64,000 nucleotides of DNA from Pirellulaceae bacterium (GTDB lineage Bacteria; Planctomycetota; Planctomycetia; Pirellulales; Pirellulaceae), in contig JAHBXS010000001.1 in assembly GCA_019636375.1 (NCBI GenBank), forward strand, positions 1,054,001 to 1,118,000, in the 5' to 3' direction. Below the pieces are notes generated by a model that did no database searches, was not told the DNA's origin, and worked only from the letters and a program-made list of their open reading frames with translations. A program made the translations under genes and the position numbers. This document shows, piece after piece, positions 18,624-26,481 of this stretch (its first letter is position 1; each line of letters starts with the position of its first letter).

Positions 18624-20084
18624 TCAATTCGCACTAAGTTCTAGTTTTGAAAAAATATCCTGCTGGCCGTCGGGCTGAAGCGCCCATCGATAAGCAGGAT
18701 GAATTTCCCAATGGTAACCAAAGTCGGCGAATTCATTTGACAAATAGCGATTCTGTTCAAAATAAAATCGTTGAATTTCCCCATTTACTTCCCTTCGTCC
18801 CGTCAGAAAATTTATTTTATACATGAATCCTGCTAGCTGTTTCGCACTTGCCAACTTGTTACCAGCAAATTTAAACTGCCCTTGTTCCTGAATTCTCCCA
18901 ATTTTCTTAAGTAGTTGGTCGGTTGAAAAGACGTATGACTCTACTGCAGTCCGGCTTCGTCTTACCGGCTTCATATTGAATAACAAGCGTTCGATCTCTG
19001 GCAATTCAGATCTGAATTCGTTTATCGTATCTTGGACTCGACCCTGAGAATATTCGTTAAAAACAGCCGAAAAATGGCCAGTTAAAATCCGCGTCGCCCC
19101 ATCCTTCCTTGCTTCGCGCGCCGCAAGAGTACACAGCTTGACTAAATCTCGAGGTCGTGCACGAATTAAAGAAAGCAATACCCTGTGCATTGGAGCATTT
19201 TGCCATTTCCCTTGTCCTTTGAATTTCTCCTCCATTACCGATGACAAATACGTCGCGAGTTCGAATTGACTGCGCGATTGTAGAAAAGAATCATCAAGAG
19301 TTCGTCCGAAATACGTTTCGATTCGCTTAACCAAGAGCGCAAAAATTTCATGATTATTCCATGCTTGCCACAACACTGAGCCTTCTATTTTATCGGTCGA
19401 TTCGTCAGCAGTACGAACAAGAAAATAGACATCTGATCGCAAGCTAATTCTAAATCGAATTCCTGCATTCTCTTGAGTGATATCTCGCATTGCGTTTAAC
19501 AAGGCTGAAATACGTTGAATATCTTCCCGTCGTCCCTGCCACCCTCTATCCAAATCGTCAATGTAGACGTTTACCGATTGACACGAGGCAAACCTTTCAA
19601 CAATCATTTTTTTGGCTGGATCGAGCGAAAAAGATTCCGTGTCGCGTACGGTTGACCGTACAAACTCAAGGAGCTTGCCGCCAATATTCGCCAAGCCGCT
19701 CAAAGCTCCCTGCTTTACGGTTCCCAGAGAGTTCAACACTTTTTGTATGATGATATTATTCAGTCCCATTTTCCAGGAACGAATTAAGCGAAGGAAATCT
19801 GTAGTGTCGCCACCAATGTCCGCGATATCGTCAGGGCGGATTAGAATAGACAAGACTGAATTATCACGGTCTTCGCACATTGAGATGCGAAAAAGAGCGG
19901 ACTTGCCAATTCCTTTATGGCCGACCAGCACTCGAAGTGGAGCCGAAGATCGGAACTGTTCGTAAACTGGTGTTTTGAAATAATAGCTACGGAGCCGATT
20001 GATTCCTTCGAAGTCCGCAGCTTCATCACCAAACAGTCCTTGTATTTCATCTTCAGTGAAACTTATTTTGACTGGTGAACTCAA
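18624..20084 (-). CDS. P-loop ATPase of the Sll1717 type
   Basis: 486 aa. Starts at TTG (20084); an in-frame TGA lies 12 bases upstream and no ATG follows for about 60 codons, so TTG is the best start. Walker A is GHKGIGKSAL (about 54-63), Walker B is VNVYIDDLDRGW (about 172-183), and the N-terminal FGDEAADFEGINRLRSYYF segment is typical of this STAND-related ATPase family. RISLRSDVYF fits sensor 1. The C-terminal 200 residues are helical and probably recognise a partner. Members often occur in accessory or defence islands as single genes. Here it is flanked by attC-like palindromes. Role in phage defence is inference. Confidence 0.82.
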   Translation of the reverse strand: MSSPVKISFTEDEIQGLFGDEAADFEGINRLRSYYFKTPVYEQFRSSAPLRVLVGHKGIGKSALFRISMCEDRDNSVLSILIRPDDIADIGGDTTDFLRLIRSWKMGLNNIIIQKVLNSLGTVKQGALSGLANIGGKLLEFVRSTVRDTESFSLDPAKKMIVERFASCQSVNVYIDDLDRGWQGRREDIQRISALLNAMRDITQENAGIRFRISLRSDVYFLVRTADESTDKIEGSVLWQAWNNHEIFALLVKRIETYFGRTLDDSFLQSRSQFELATYLSSVMEEKFKGQGKWQNAPMHRVLLSLIRARPRDLVKLCTLAAREARKDGATRILTGHFSAVFNEYSQGRVQDTINEFRSELPEIERLLFNMKPVRRSRTAVESYVFSTDQLLKKIGRIQEQGQFKFAGNKLASAKQLAGFMYKINFLTGRREVNGEIQRFYFEQNRYLSNEFADFGYHWEIHPAYRWALQPDGQQDIFSKLELSAN

Positions 20085-20107
20085 AAGGAACTCTCACTTT
20101 TCGCTGG

Positions 20108-20187
20108 CGATCAACGAGCGAAAATGTCGCGGGTGATCTTGATTTCAGGAAAAACTCGGAACGCCATTTTCGCTCCGTTGCATAGCG
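20108..20187 (-). repeat. attC-like imperfect palindrome, copy C
   Basis: Left arm CGATCAACGAGCGAAAATG (20108-20126), right arm begins CATTTTCGCTCCG at 20165 and ends TTGCATAGCG at 20187. GAT-CAACG-AGCGAAAATG pairs with TATGCAACGGAGCGAAAATG, with unpaired G at two places on one arm. Read on the minus strand the outer block is GCATAAC, one base away from the RYYYAAC R'' box. It lies between the 94-aa gene at 20270 and the ATPase gene. Confidence 0.65.
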
Positions 20188-20269
20188 TGGTTATGCGATT
20201 TCAGATTTTGATCGAGAGCTATTTACACTACGCATGCGTTTGGTGCCGATACCGGATTGGAATTAGACG

Positions 20270-20554
20270 TTAAAAGTCAATATTGATGATGTCCCCCGGA
20301 GGGCCATCGGTGCCGTAGTAGTAAACAACGTCGCATTCGCTAGGAACTTTGATTTGAGCCCACCCAAATTTCCAAGCGATCTTCTGCAGCGTACTGCCAT
20401 CCAGCTTCTTCTCTTCCCATGTAATCCACAATGCTCTTATTCGCACCATTGCGCCGGCAGGATTCCTGATTAATATCTGCAACGGTTGATTGAAGCCGAA
20501 TTCCATGTCGTGCCAATCGCCCGGTCTGAAGTGCTTGGTGATACGGTGTAGCAT
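20270..20554 (-). CDS. Hypothetical protein (94 aa)
   Basis: Starts MLHRITKHFRPGDW with GGCGAGGCGCA directly before the ATG. Trp-rich, predicted mainly beta, ending in an acidic YYGTDGPPGDIINIDF tail. No family is recognised. The size, isolated position, and the attC-like palindrome C beginning 83 bases after its stop fit a small cassette gene. Confidence 0.55.
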   Translation of the reverse strand: MLHRITKHFRPGDWHDMEFGFNQPLQILIRNPAGAMVRIRALWITWEEKKLDGSTLQKIAWKFGWAQIKVPSECDVVYYYGTDGPPGDIINIDF

Positions 20555-20873
20555 TGCGCCTCGCCGTTAAGTTGGTGTTCAGAAAACGTTGCCAAGTTTT
20601 TTGGGTGTCGGTTCTTCGATGGTACTTTTAGGTTGAATTCTCTGATTCGCTAGAATTTCCGCGTCAGAAAAGTAATTCCGACGATTTTGTAGCATAACTA
20701 TTATTGGACAGGGGCAACCAATATCAGGGCTGTGAAACCTCTGCGTCTTTAATCCGACCTAATTTTAAGGGGGTACCCATCCTTTTGTCAATAACTAAGA
20801 TCGTTCTTTTCGGCAGAATTTTAGTTAGAGTCAGGGCGGCGCTTTGCATGGGGATTTTAGGCAGAAGGGCGAT

Positions 20874-21017
20874 ATGCAGAGTCAGGAGAAAATAGCTGGG
20901 CCGGAATCGGAATCGGAATCGGAATCGGCTATTGAAAATCAAGCGGTCAGACCTAAGTTGATCGATATCGTTCGCGGTATATTGCGGATGCTGCACTACG
21001 CCAAACGGACCGAGTAG
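20874..21017 (+). CDS. Candidate small protein (47 aa)
   Basis: ATG preceded by AGAAGGG at good spacing. The product MQSQEKIAGP then (ES)4 then AIENQAVRPKLIDIVRGILR ends LHYAKRTE. The ES run is coded by a (GGAATC)n hexamer repeat at 20895-20925. The C-terminal half is a credible amphipathic helix. It may be a fragment of a larger lost gene. No family recognised. Confidence 0.3.
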   Translation: MQSQEKIAGPESESESESAIENQAVRPKLIDIVRGILRMLHYAKRTE

Positions 21018-21144
21018 GCGTACTTCGGCTGAATTCGGGGTTTTATCTATTTTTCCCGCGATCAGGCAGGACATTTGGTTCACCAAATAACGCTGGGCGA
21101 CCACGACATCGAATCGTATTTGCCCCATTTGGCTGAACCGGGGA

Positions 21145-21238
21145 AACGGGGACAGGTAAATTTTTGCGTTGAGCTTGTCGCCTCTTTGGTCAGCGGGGCT
21201 TGCGAAGTTTCGCATCGAGCCTGTCCCCGTTTCTTCTG
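21145..21238. repeat. REP-like palindromic repeat, copy R3
   Basis: Begins GGGAAACGGGGACAGGT and ends CCTGTCCCCGTTTCTTC; interior GCGTTGAGCTTGTCGCCTC and GCGAAGTTTCGCATCGAG blocks match R1 with scattered substitutions. Confidence 0.8.
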
Positions 21239-21241
21239 TGT

Positions 21242-21702
21242 CTGGCGAAATGCCTGCGATTCCGTGTAGACGGATGTCGGGATTAAGAAGAGCGATGAGG
21301 CAATTGGGATCACCGATGACGAAGCGTGAAATGCAAAAGAGATTCCGTGATCTGGAATGAGGCTTTGCGATAAACGGATGATTGATCGGGGAAACGGGGG
21401 CAGGTCCATTTTTTGCGTTAAGCTTATCGCTTCTTTAGCCAGCCGGGCTTTCGAAGTGTCGCCTCGAGCCTGTCCCCGTTTCTTCCACTGAACAGGGTTT
21501 CATGTGCTGCAACTATTCGCAAACCCACATTTTTCGAATCATGACAATGCAGATTGGCTGGCGAAATGACTGCGATTCCATGTAGACGGATTTCGGTAAT
21601 AAGATGAGCGTTGAGGCAATTAGGATCACCGATGACTTAACAAGGCAAACGAAAGGGGATTCCGTGGTCTGGAAAGAGCCTTTGCAGCGGACGGATGATT
21701 GA
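21242..21702. repeat. Diverged 145-bp direct duplication around R4
   Basis: Copies at about 21242-21388 and 21558-21702 share TGGCGAAATG, CTGCGATTCC, TGTAGACGGAT, GATGAGCG-like, GAGGCAATT, GGATCACCGATGAC and CGGATGATTGATC in the same order, with substitutions and small indels. They have no clear coding frame and may be eroded remains of one gene or element. Confidence 0.6.
21391..21486. repeat. REP-like palindromic repeat, copy R4
   Basis: Begins GAAACGGGGGCAGGTCC and ends CCTGTCCCCGTTTCTTCC; interior GCGTTAAGCTTATCGCTTC and CGAAGTGTCGCCTCGAG are nearly the same as R1 and R2. Confidence 0.8.
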
Positions 21703-21845
21703 TCCGTCCAATTCGATGCCGGGTCCGTGTGTTTAGTTGTGGAGAATAGGGCGACGGATGTGGCCTATTTTGGGAAAGAAACGGCGACGGGGAAAGAAAC
21801 GGCGACAGGTCCCGTTTTTGACGGTGGTTCATTTTTGCTTGCTGG

Positions 21846-23966
21846 CTAGTTGGGGGTGAGTTCGGCGGTGGTCAAGGCGACGTCAAAGATGCGGCGGCCA
21901 TCTCGATTAATCCAGTTGGCTTGCAGGGATTTTTGGCTAATCCCCAGGCGCAAAAAGACATGGGGTTCAACCGCCGAGTGAACCAGGGCGGGATGAGGGA
22001 CATTGAGGCTAGGAATCGTGCTGTTATGCATGGGGCTGATGATAAATTGCCATAGCGGATAGCCCACGCGGTTGCCGTAATGGAGTGCTCGGGAAACATG
22101 AATATCTCCACCGATCAGGAAACAACCGCCGATTCGCTGGTCGCGAATGAAATCAAAAATCGCTTCCCGTTCATAATGATAAGTTTCCCAATCGTCCTTT
22201 TCCGAGTTCTTTTTATCGTCCCAAATCATGCCGGTGGTAATCGCTTTGAAGGTTGCGGTGCTGGTCTTCAATTTTTCGCGAAACCAATCCCACTGCTGTT
22301 GTCCGAGGCAGGTGGTCTGGGTGGGGTCCGCCCAACTGGGCATCGTGCGGCTGAACCAGCGCGGGTCGAGCAGAAAGACTTCCAGGGGACCAAAGCGAAA
22401 CGAGGTGTGAATGCCGCGACCTTCTCCGAACGGTCGGCGTTGCTCGTTCCCATTAGCATCATGGCCAAAAGTCCGATTCGCCCGGTATTCACAAAATGCG
22501 ATCCGCGCCACGTGCTTGCCGGAAAAATCTCCATGGCCATCATTGACCCCAAAGTCATGGTCATCCCACGTTCCCCAGCAAGGTATCTGCCGGATCATAG
22601 CGGCGATCTCTGGCTGACGTAGAAACTCGCGGTGTTTCGTCCGCGCGACACTCAGTTGATCGCTGTCGATATACGGGGTATCTCCCAGGAAGACAAAGCC
22701 CTGACAACCTTCCTGCAGAACGCGTGTCCAAATATGATCCGGCGTCGAAGGGGCACATGACCCGAGCCCCAGCACCACTTCTTCGGGCAACGCTTCCGGA
22801 GCCCAAAGTGTTCGCAGTTGGCCGTGGCTGTTTTGTTCCACACTCCAGTCGCGATTTTCGCCAACAGGAAAAATTCGATACTGATACTCCGTGTCGGGTT
22901 GCAGCCCTGTCACCTCGAAGTGCAGCGTGTCGTCATGATCGCCATCGATCAAAGCTTGTCCCACCAACGGCGGTTGCTGCTCATGACGTAATTCGCATTG
23001 CCACTGCCGATGAACGTTGTGAGCGGGTGCGGGACGGTACCACAATCGAGCAGTCTGAGTATCGACATGCCCAACCAAAGGTCCGGTACCGATTAATGCA
23101 GGCGACAACGTGGGAACGACCGGTGGTGCCTGTCCCGCTTTGACCAACTGCACATAAGCCGTCAATGCGGCAAAGAACTGAAGCGAAACGTCGATCGCCG
23201 GCATGCTGAAGGTGGGCTGATCCTGCGAGTCAAAACATTTGTCCAGCCAGAGGCTTGTCAGAATCCACTTACCCTTACCGGTTTCGCCAAGCAACAAGCA
23301 GGGGAACTCGGCATTGGGGCGAGAGGCCAGCAACACCTGCAGCTCTCGCCAATTGTAAAAGCTTTCCCAGTTAACGCGTGAGCGATCGAAGTGGGATTTG
23401 CCGACCTTCGCTGAATCAGCAGGAATCCAGGAGGTCAGCGGATGCTCCGACGCAATCACATACACATCATCAAAGTCATCATCGCAGCGGCGAGCCTGCA
23501 GCGGTTCTGGCAGATACTCGACTTTGTCCCCGAATTGATCCGACTGGGTCATCTCCAATACGACGCCACCTTGCTGGACGAACGCCACGATTTCATTCGC
23601 AAAGGCATTCACGTATTTTTTGTAGTCAGGGGCGTTATTGGTAAAGGATCCGAAGACCAACAAGTCGATCGGCTGAGCCTGATTGCGGGGGCTGCGGGTC
23701 AGATCGAGTGGGCTGACTGTGGCCCCGCACCGTTGCAGCAGAGTGGCGGCGCCTATCGATTGTTTGGTCCAGGGGTCCGGGTGTTCAAGCACGGCAACCC
23801 GCAAGCCAACTCCCGGCGCTGAAGTCGGACTCTCATCCGCCGCCATAGTTACCGCCCCCGATTGCCGTGCGTACCAGCCGTACCACGCAGCCGACGCCAA
23901 GCCAACTTGACTGACAAACGTCCGACGATTCACACCCTGACTGGTCAACAATTCTTGCTTGCCCAT
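21846..23966 (-). CDS. PhoD-like metallophosphatase, Tat-exported
   Basis: 706 aa. The N-terminus has a twin-arginine signal (NRRTFVSQVGLASAAWYGW). Residues about 50-260 form a domain resembling a class I glutamine-amidotransferase/ThuA-like fold that ends before an Fn3-like PhoD N-terminal domain (about 290-385). The phosphatase core shows GLGSCAP, FVFLGDTPYID, WGTWDDHDFGVND, MIWDDKK and GGDIHVSRA, all as in alkaline phosphatase D. Such enzymes hydrolyse phosphodiesters or monoesters outside the cytoplasm using metals. It is followed 100 bases upstream by another phosphoesterase gene in the same direction, suggesting phosphate scavenging. Confidence 0.88.
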   Translation of the reverse strand: MGKQELLTSQGVNRRTFVSQVGLASAAWYGWYARQSGAVTMAADESPTSAPGVGLRVAVLEHPDPWTKQSIGAATLLQRCGATVSPLDLTRSPRNQAQPIDLLVFGSFTNNAPDYKKYVNAFANEIVAFVQQGGVVLEMTQSDQFGDKVEYLPEPLQARRCDDDFDDVYVIASEHPLTSWIPADSAKVGKSHFDRSRVNWESFYNWRELQVLLASRPNAEFPCLLLGETGKGKWILTSLWLDKCFDSQDQPTFSMPAIDVSLQFFAALTAYVQLVKAGQAPPVVPTLSPALIGTGPLVGHVDTQTARLWYRPAPAHNVHRQWQCELRHEQQPPLVGQALIDGDHDDTLHFEVTGLQPDTEYQYRIFPVGENRDWSVEQNSHGQLRTLWAPEALPEEVVLGLGSCAPSTPDHIWTRVLQEGCQGFVFLGDTPYIDSDQLSVARTKHREFLRQPEIAAMIRQIPCWGTWDDHDFGVNDGHGDFSGKHVARIAFCEYRANRTFGHDANGNEQRRPFGEGRGIHTSFRFGPLEVFLLDPRWFSRTMPSWADPTQTTCLGQQQWDWFREKLKTSTATFKAITTGMIWDDKKNSEKDDWETYHYEREAIFDFIRDQRIGGCFLIGGDIHVSRALHYGNRVGYPLWQFIISPMHNSTIPSLNVPHPALVHSAVEPHVFLRLGISQKSLQANWINRDGRRIFDVALTTAELTPN

Positions 23967-24066
23967 CGTTTTTTAATAGTAAATTGAGGTTAAAGGACAA
24001 CATTATCGGCTAGTGATCCCCCCCGGAAACCCCCAAGCCCACCGATTGATTGATAAACGCACCCAA

Positions 24067-25953
24067 TCACTGAACTCGAATTTTAGCCGGAACTCGTGGT
24101 GGGGGGATGAAGTGGTCGATGAGGTGGCCTTCGCTGGAAATGGCTTTGATGTCCAGCGATGGTCCGGCCAGGGTCACCAACAGGATGTGGTTGATCGATT
24201 GGGCCCGAGCGAGATACCAAGTCTTATCGACTTCGTGAACACGCCGCACGCCAACACCCCAGGCCCCATCACCAACATATATCACACCGCCGGTTTGTTC
24301 ACGGCCTTGCAGGATCGGGACGCTTCGCTTGAAGGCGTGATCGTGGTGCTCGAAGCAGACACGAATCTGACTGGCGTCAAACAGCGGCGTCCAATTTTCT
24401 CTTACCCGACCAGAAATCGCCTCATCGAATTTTCGAACCGAGGGATAGGCCGGAACATGATAGACGGGAATCAAGTGCGTGACGTGCTGGCGTTCCGCGA
24501 TCCGTTCCTTGAGCCACTCGGTTTGCACCCCTTCAACTGGCCCCGAATGATCGGTGTCCAAAATAATGAGACTTAAATAGTTCCCAACGTCCAAAACTCC
24601 ATAACCAGGATGCCCGGGAAAGGCAAACAGGCTGTAAAAGAAAGGGGCGATCTCCTCTCGAAACTCATTTGTATTTTGATAGCCGTCGCGACCGCGATCG
24701 TTGCCCCAATAATACCCCCCGTGGACTTCGTGATTTCCGATCCCGACGATGATGGGAATCACGCGATTTTCGGCAGTCACTAACGTCTTCAAACAGGCGT
24801 CAAAAAATTCGTCCCAGAGATTTAAGTTCTTTTCCTGCCCATTGGCATACGCCAAATCGCCACCCCAAATAATCGCGTCAGGATCAAACCTTGCCGCCTG
24901 ACGATTGGAATTCTCCATCCACTCTTGGCGATGTCGCACGTCTCCACCGAACACTAAACGTACCGGCCGATCGGGCTGGTCGCAGCGATCTGGCATCGTG
25001 CGGAACCAATAGCGTGTGCTGCGGTTAAGGCCATCAGCGTGATAAATTCTAAATTCGTAAGCGGTATCGGGCTGGAGACCCGTTAGCTCGGCTGTATAGA
25101 CGGTGCGGCGTGAAAAAGCCATCGGTGCCGTTTGGGGCTCGACTCGCTGCGGATTTGACGCTCCCTTGTTGCCACTTTCTCGCGGAGTGAATTCCAGCCA
25201 ACTTCCTTGCTCGTCAGGCTCGCCGTGCCATTGAATCGTCATCGTGGTGGTCGGGTCACGTTGCCAAGTCAAATACAGGGCCTTGGGAGGGACAGGAATT
25301 TCGCCAATACGTAACCGCAATCCCAAACAAATGTCGGAACTGCCAGGGCTTCGATTGTGAAGCGAAACGGCCAGTACATTTCGGCCCGGCAACAACGGTG
25401 GATTGTCGATGACCACGGCACCGACTTCGGGCGCCGGAGTTCCGACCGTGCGAGTCGCCGCCGTGCCAAACTCGCAGGGTCCATCGGGAATCCCCTCGGT
25501 CCTCCCGATCTCTTGGCCGTTCAGGTAGTACACCGCCGCATCGTCGATGATTTGATCAAACTGTAAACGCATCCGTTCTGTCGGGCCGTCATAGACAAAT
25601 TCGGTTCGAAACAGGTAAGTCAAATGTCCCGATTCAATCCGTGTACTTAAGCTAGGCTGCGGCCAATTCTTCCCATCATCCCGCGTATCGAAACCGATCA
25701 AACCCCCGCCTGCGGGCCAGTTGCTGTCGTCGAAATCCGCCTGTCGCCAATCACCCACCGGAGCTTGTTCGGCATCCCAGTATTTCCACTCAGCCGTGAA
25801 ATCCAAAATGACTCGTTCGTCGTCGTTTTGTTTTAAACTTTGCTGATGAGCGGTCGCCGATCCCTCAATGATGAGTACACCGATTAAGAGGTAGCACTTC
25901 AGCCAAATAGAAATCACGCGAGCCACCATGCTGTTATTCCAGTTGCTTGACAT
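24067..25953 (-). CDS. Purple-acid-phosphatase-like metallophosphoesterase
   Basis: About 628 aa from the ATG at 25953; GTG at 26019 or ATG at 25929 are alternatives, the last giving the shortest signal peptide (VISIWLKCYLLIGVLIIEG). Residues about 35-215 look like a galactose-binding beta-sandwich (WRQADFDDSNWPAGGG). An Fn3-like PAP N-domain follows (TAYEFRIYHADG), then the metallophosphoesterase core RLVFGGDVRHR, IIWGGDLAY, GIGNHEVHGG, and FEHHDHAF. A secreted phosphatase, probably acting on organic phosphates or a carbohydrate phosphate held by the N-terminal domain. It lies upstream of the PhoD-like gene. Confidence 0.85.
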   Translation of the reverse strand: MSSNWNNSMVARVISIWLKCYLLIGVLIIEGSATAHQQSLKQNDDERVILDFTAEWKYWDAEQAPVGDWRQADFDDSNWPAGGGLIGFDTRDDGKNWPQPSLSTRIESGHLTYLFRTEFVYDGPTERMRLQFDQIIDDAAVYYLNGQEIGRTEGIPDGPCEFGTAATRTVGTPAPEVGAVVIDNPPLLPGRNVLAVSLHNRSPGSSDICLGLRLRIGEIPVPPKALYLTWQRDPTTTMTIQWHGEPDEQGSWLEFTPRESGNKGASNPQRVEPQTAPMAFSRRTVYTAELTGLQPDTAYEFRIYHADGLNRSTRYWFRTMPDRCDQPDRPVRLVFGGDVRHRQEWMENSNRQAARFDPDAIIWGGDLAYANGQEKNLNLWDEFFDACLKTLVTAENRVIPIIVGIGNHEVHGGYYWGNDRGRDGYQNTNEFREEIAPFFYSLFAFPGHPGYGVLDVGNYLSLIILDTDHSGPVEGVQTEWLKERIAERQHVTHLIPVYHVPAYPSVRKFDEAISGRVRENWTPLFDASQIRVCFEHHDHAFKRSVPILQGREQTGGVIYVGDGAWGVGVRRVHEVDKTWYLARAQSINHILLVTLAGPSLDIKAISSEGHLIDHFIPPPRVPAKIRVQ

Positions 25954-26019
25954 ATCACCAATCACAGAGTTTGAACAAAGGCAACCGTTCACGGAGTGAA
26001 CGGTCACGTGGCCGTTCAC

Positions 26020-26481
26020 TCCTTGAAAAAGCGCCGAAACCGTCAGAGGAAGTAGGGTGTGTGGAGTCGGCGGCGGTGGGTTGGTGTGTTCCGCAAGTCA
26101 ACCGCTTGGTTAGTTGACCGGTTCAACCGACCAAGCCCTCCGCCGACGCAACACACCATCCGCGCAATGACTTGCTTCACACACCCTAAACCAGCGCCCT
26201 ACACCAGCGCCCCATAAATTCACAACCTCTCCGTGAAAAAACGCAGACCTTCGAGTCGATTATTCAAGAGATCAACGTCGTTTACTCAAGAGATCAACAT
26301 CCAGTCTAACACAATCAAAACGTCGGTGTTCGGCTGCTTGATAGAGGCACGCCGCATTCTGGGCTTTCTGCTCGCGAGTCATTTTGACAATCCAGCTTTT
26401 GTTCAGAAAAATTCACATTGTCCAAGCTCTTAAACTCGGCGAACGGTGACTTCTGTTCGCCCGATAAATTTTAAAAACGGG
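26020..26481. other. Gene-free stretch with palindromic element
   Basis: No credible gene; a plus-strand frame at 26233-26433 has no support. Short palindromes CCGTTCACGGAGTGAACGG lie at about 25985-26003, and a large imperfect palindrome occupies 26053-26188. Confidence 0.5.
26053..26188. repeat. 136-bp imperfect palindrome, MITE-like
   Basis: Ends are TAGGGTGTGTG (26053-26063) and CACACACCCTA (26178-26188). Inner blocks GGTGTGTT and AACACACC and the central CTTGGT...ACCAAG hairpin (26105-26135) are also inverted. It resembles widespread TAGGGTGTG-type intergenic repeats. No clear target duplication is seen. Confidence 0.6.

Larger units (their letters stand above)
20555..21845. other. Repeat-rich gene-poor stretch
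   Basis: Apart from the 47-aa candidate, this 1.3 kb holds repeats: a GGAATC hexamer run (20895-20925), REP-like copies R3 and R4, two diverged copies of a 145-bp segment (21242-21388 and 21558-21702), and a short doublet GGGGAAAGAAACGGCGACAGG near 21778-21812. Several antisense frames cross the repeats but are not coding-like. Confidence 0.6.

Noticed and set aside
26233..26433. 66-codon plus-strand frame
   Set aside because: Composition not coding-like and no family; lies in repeat-rich intergenic DNA.
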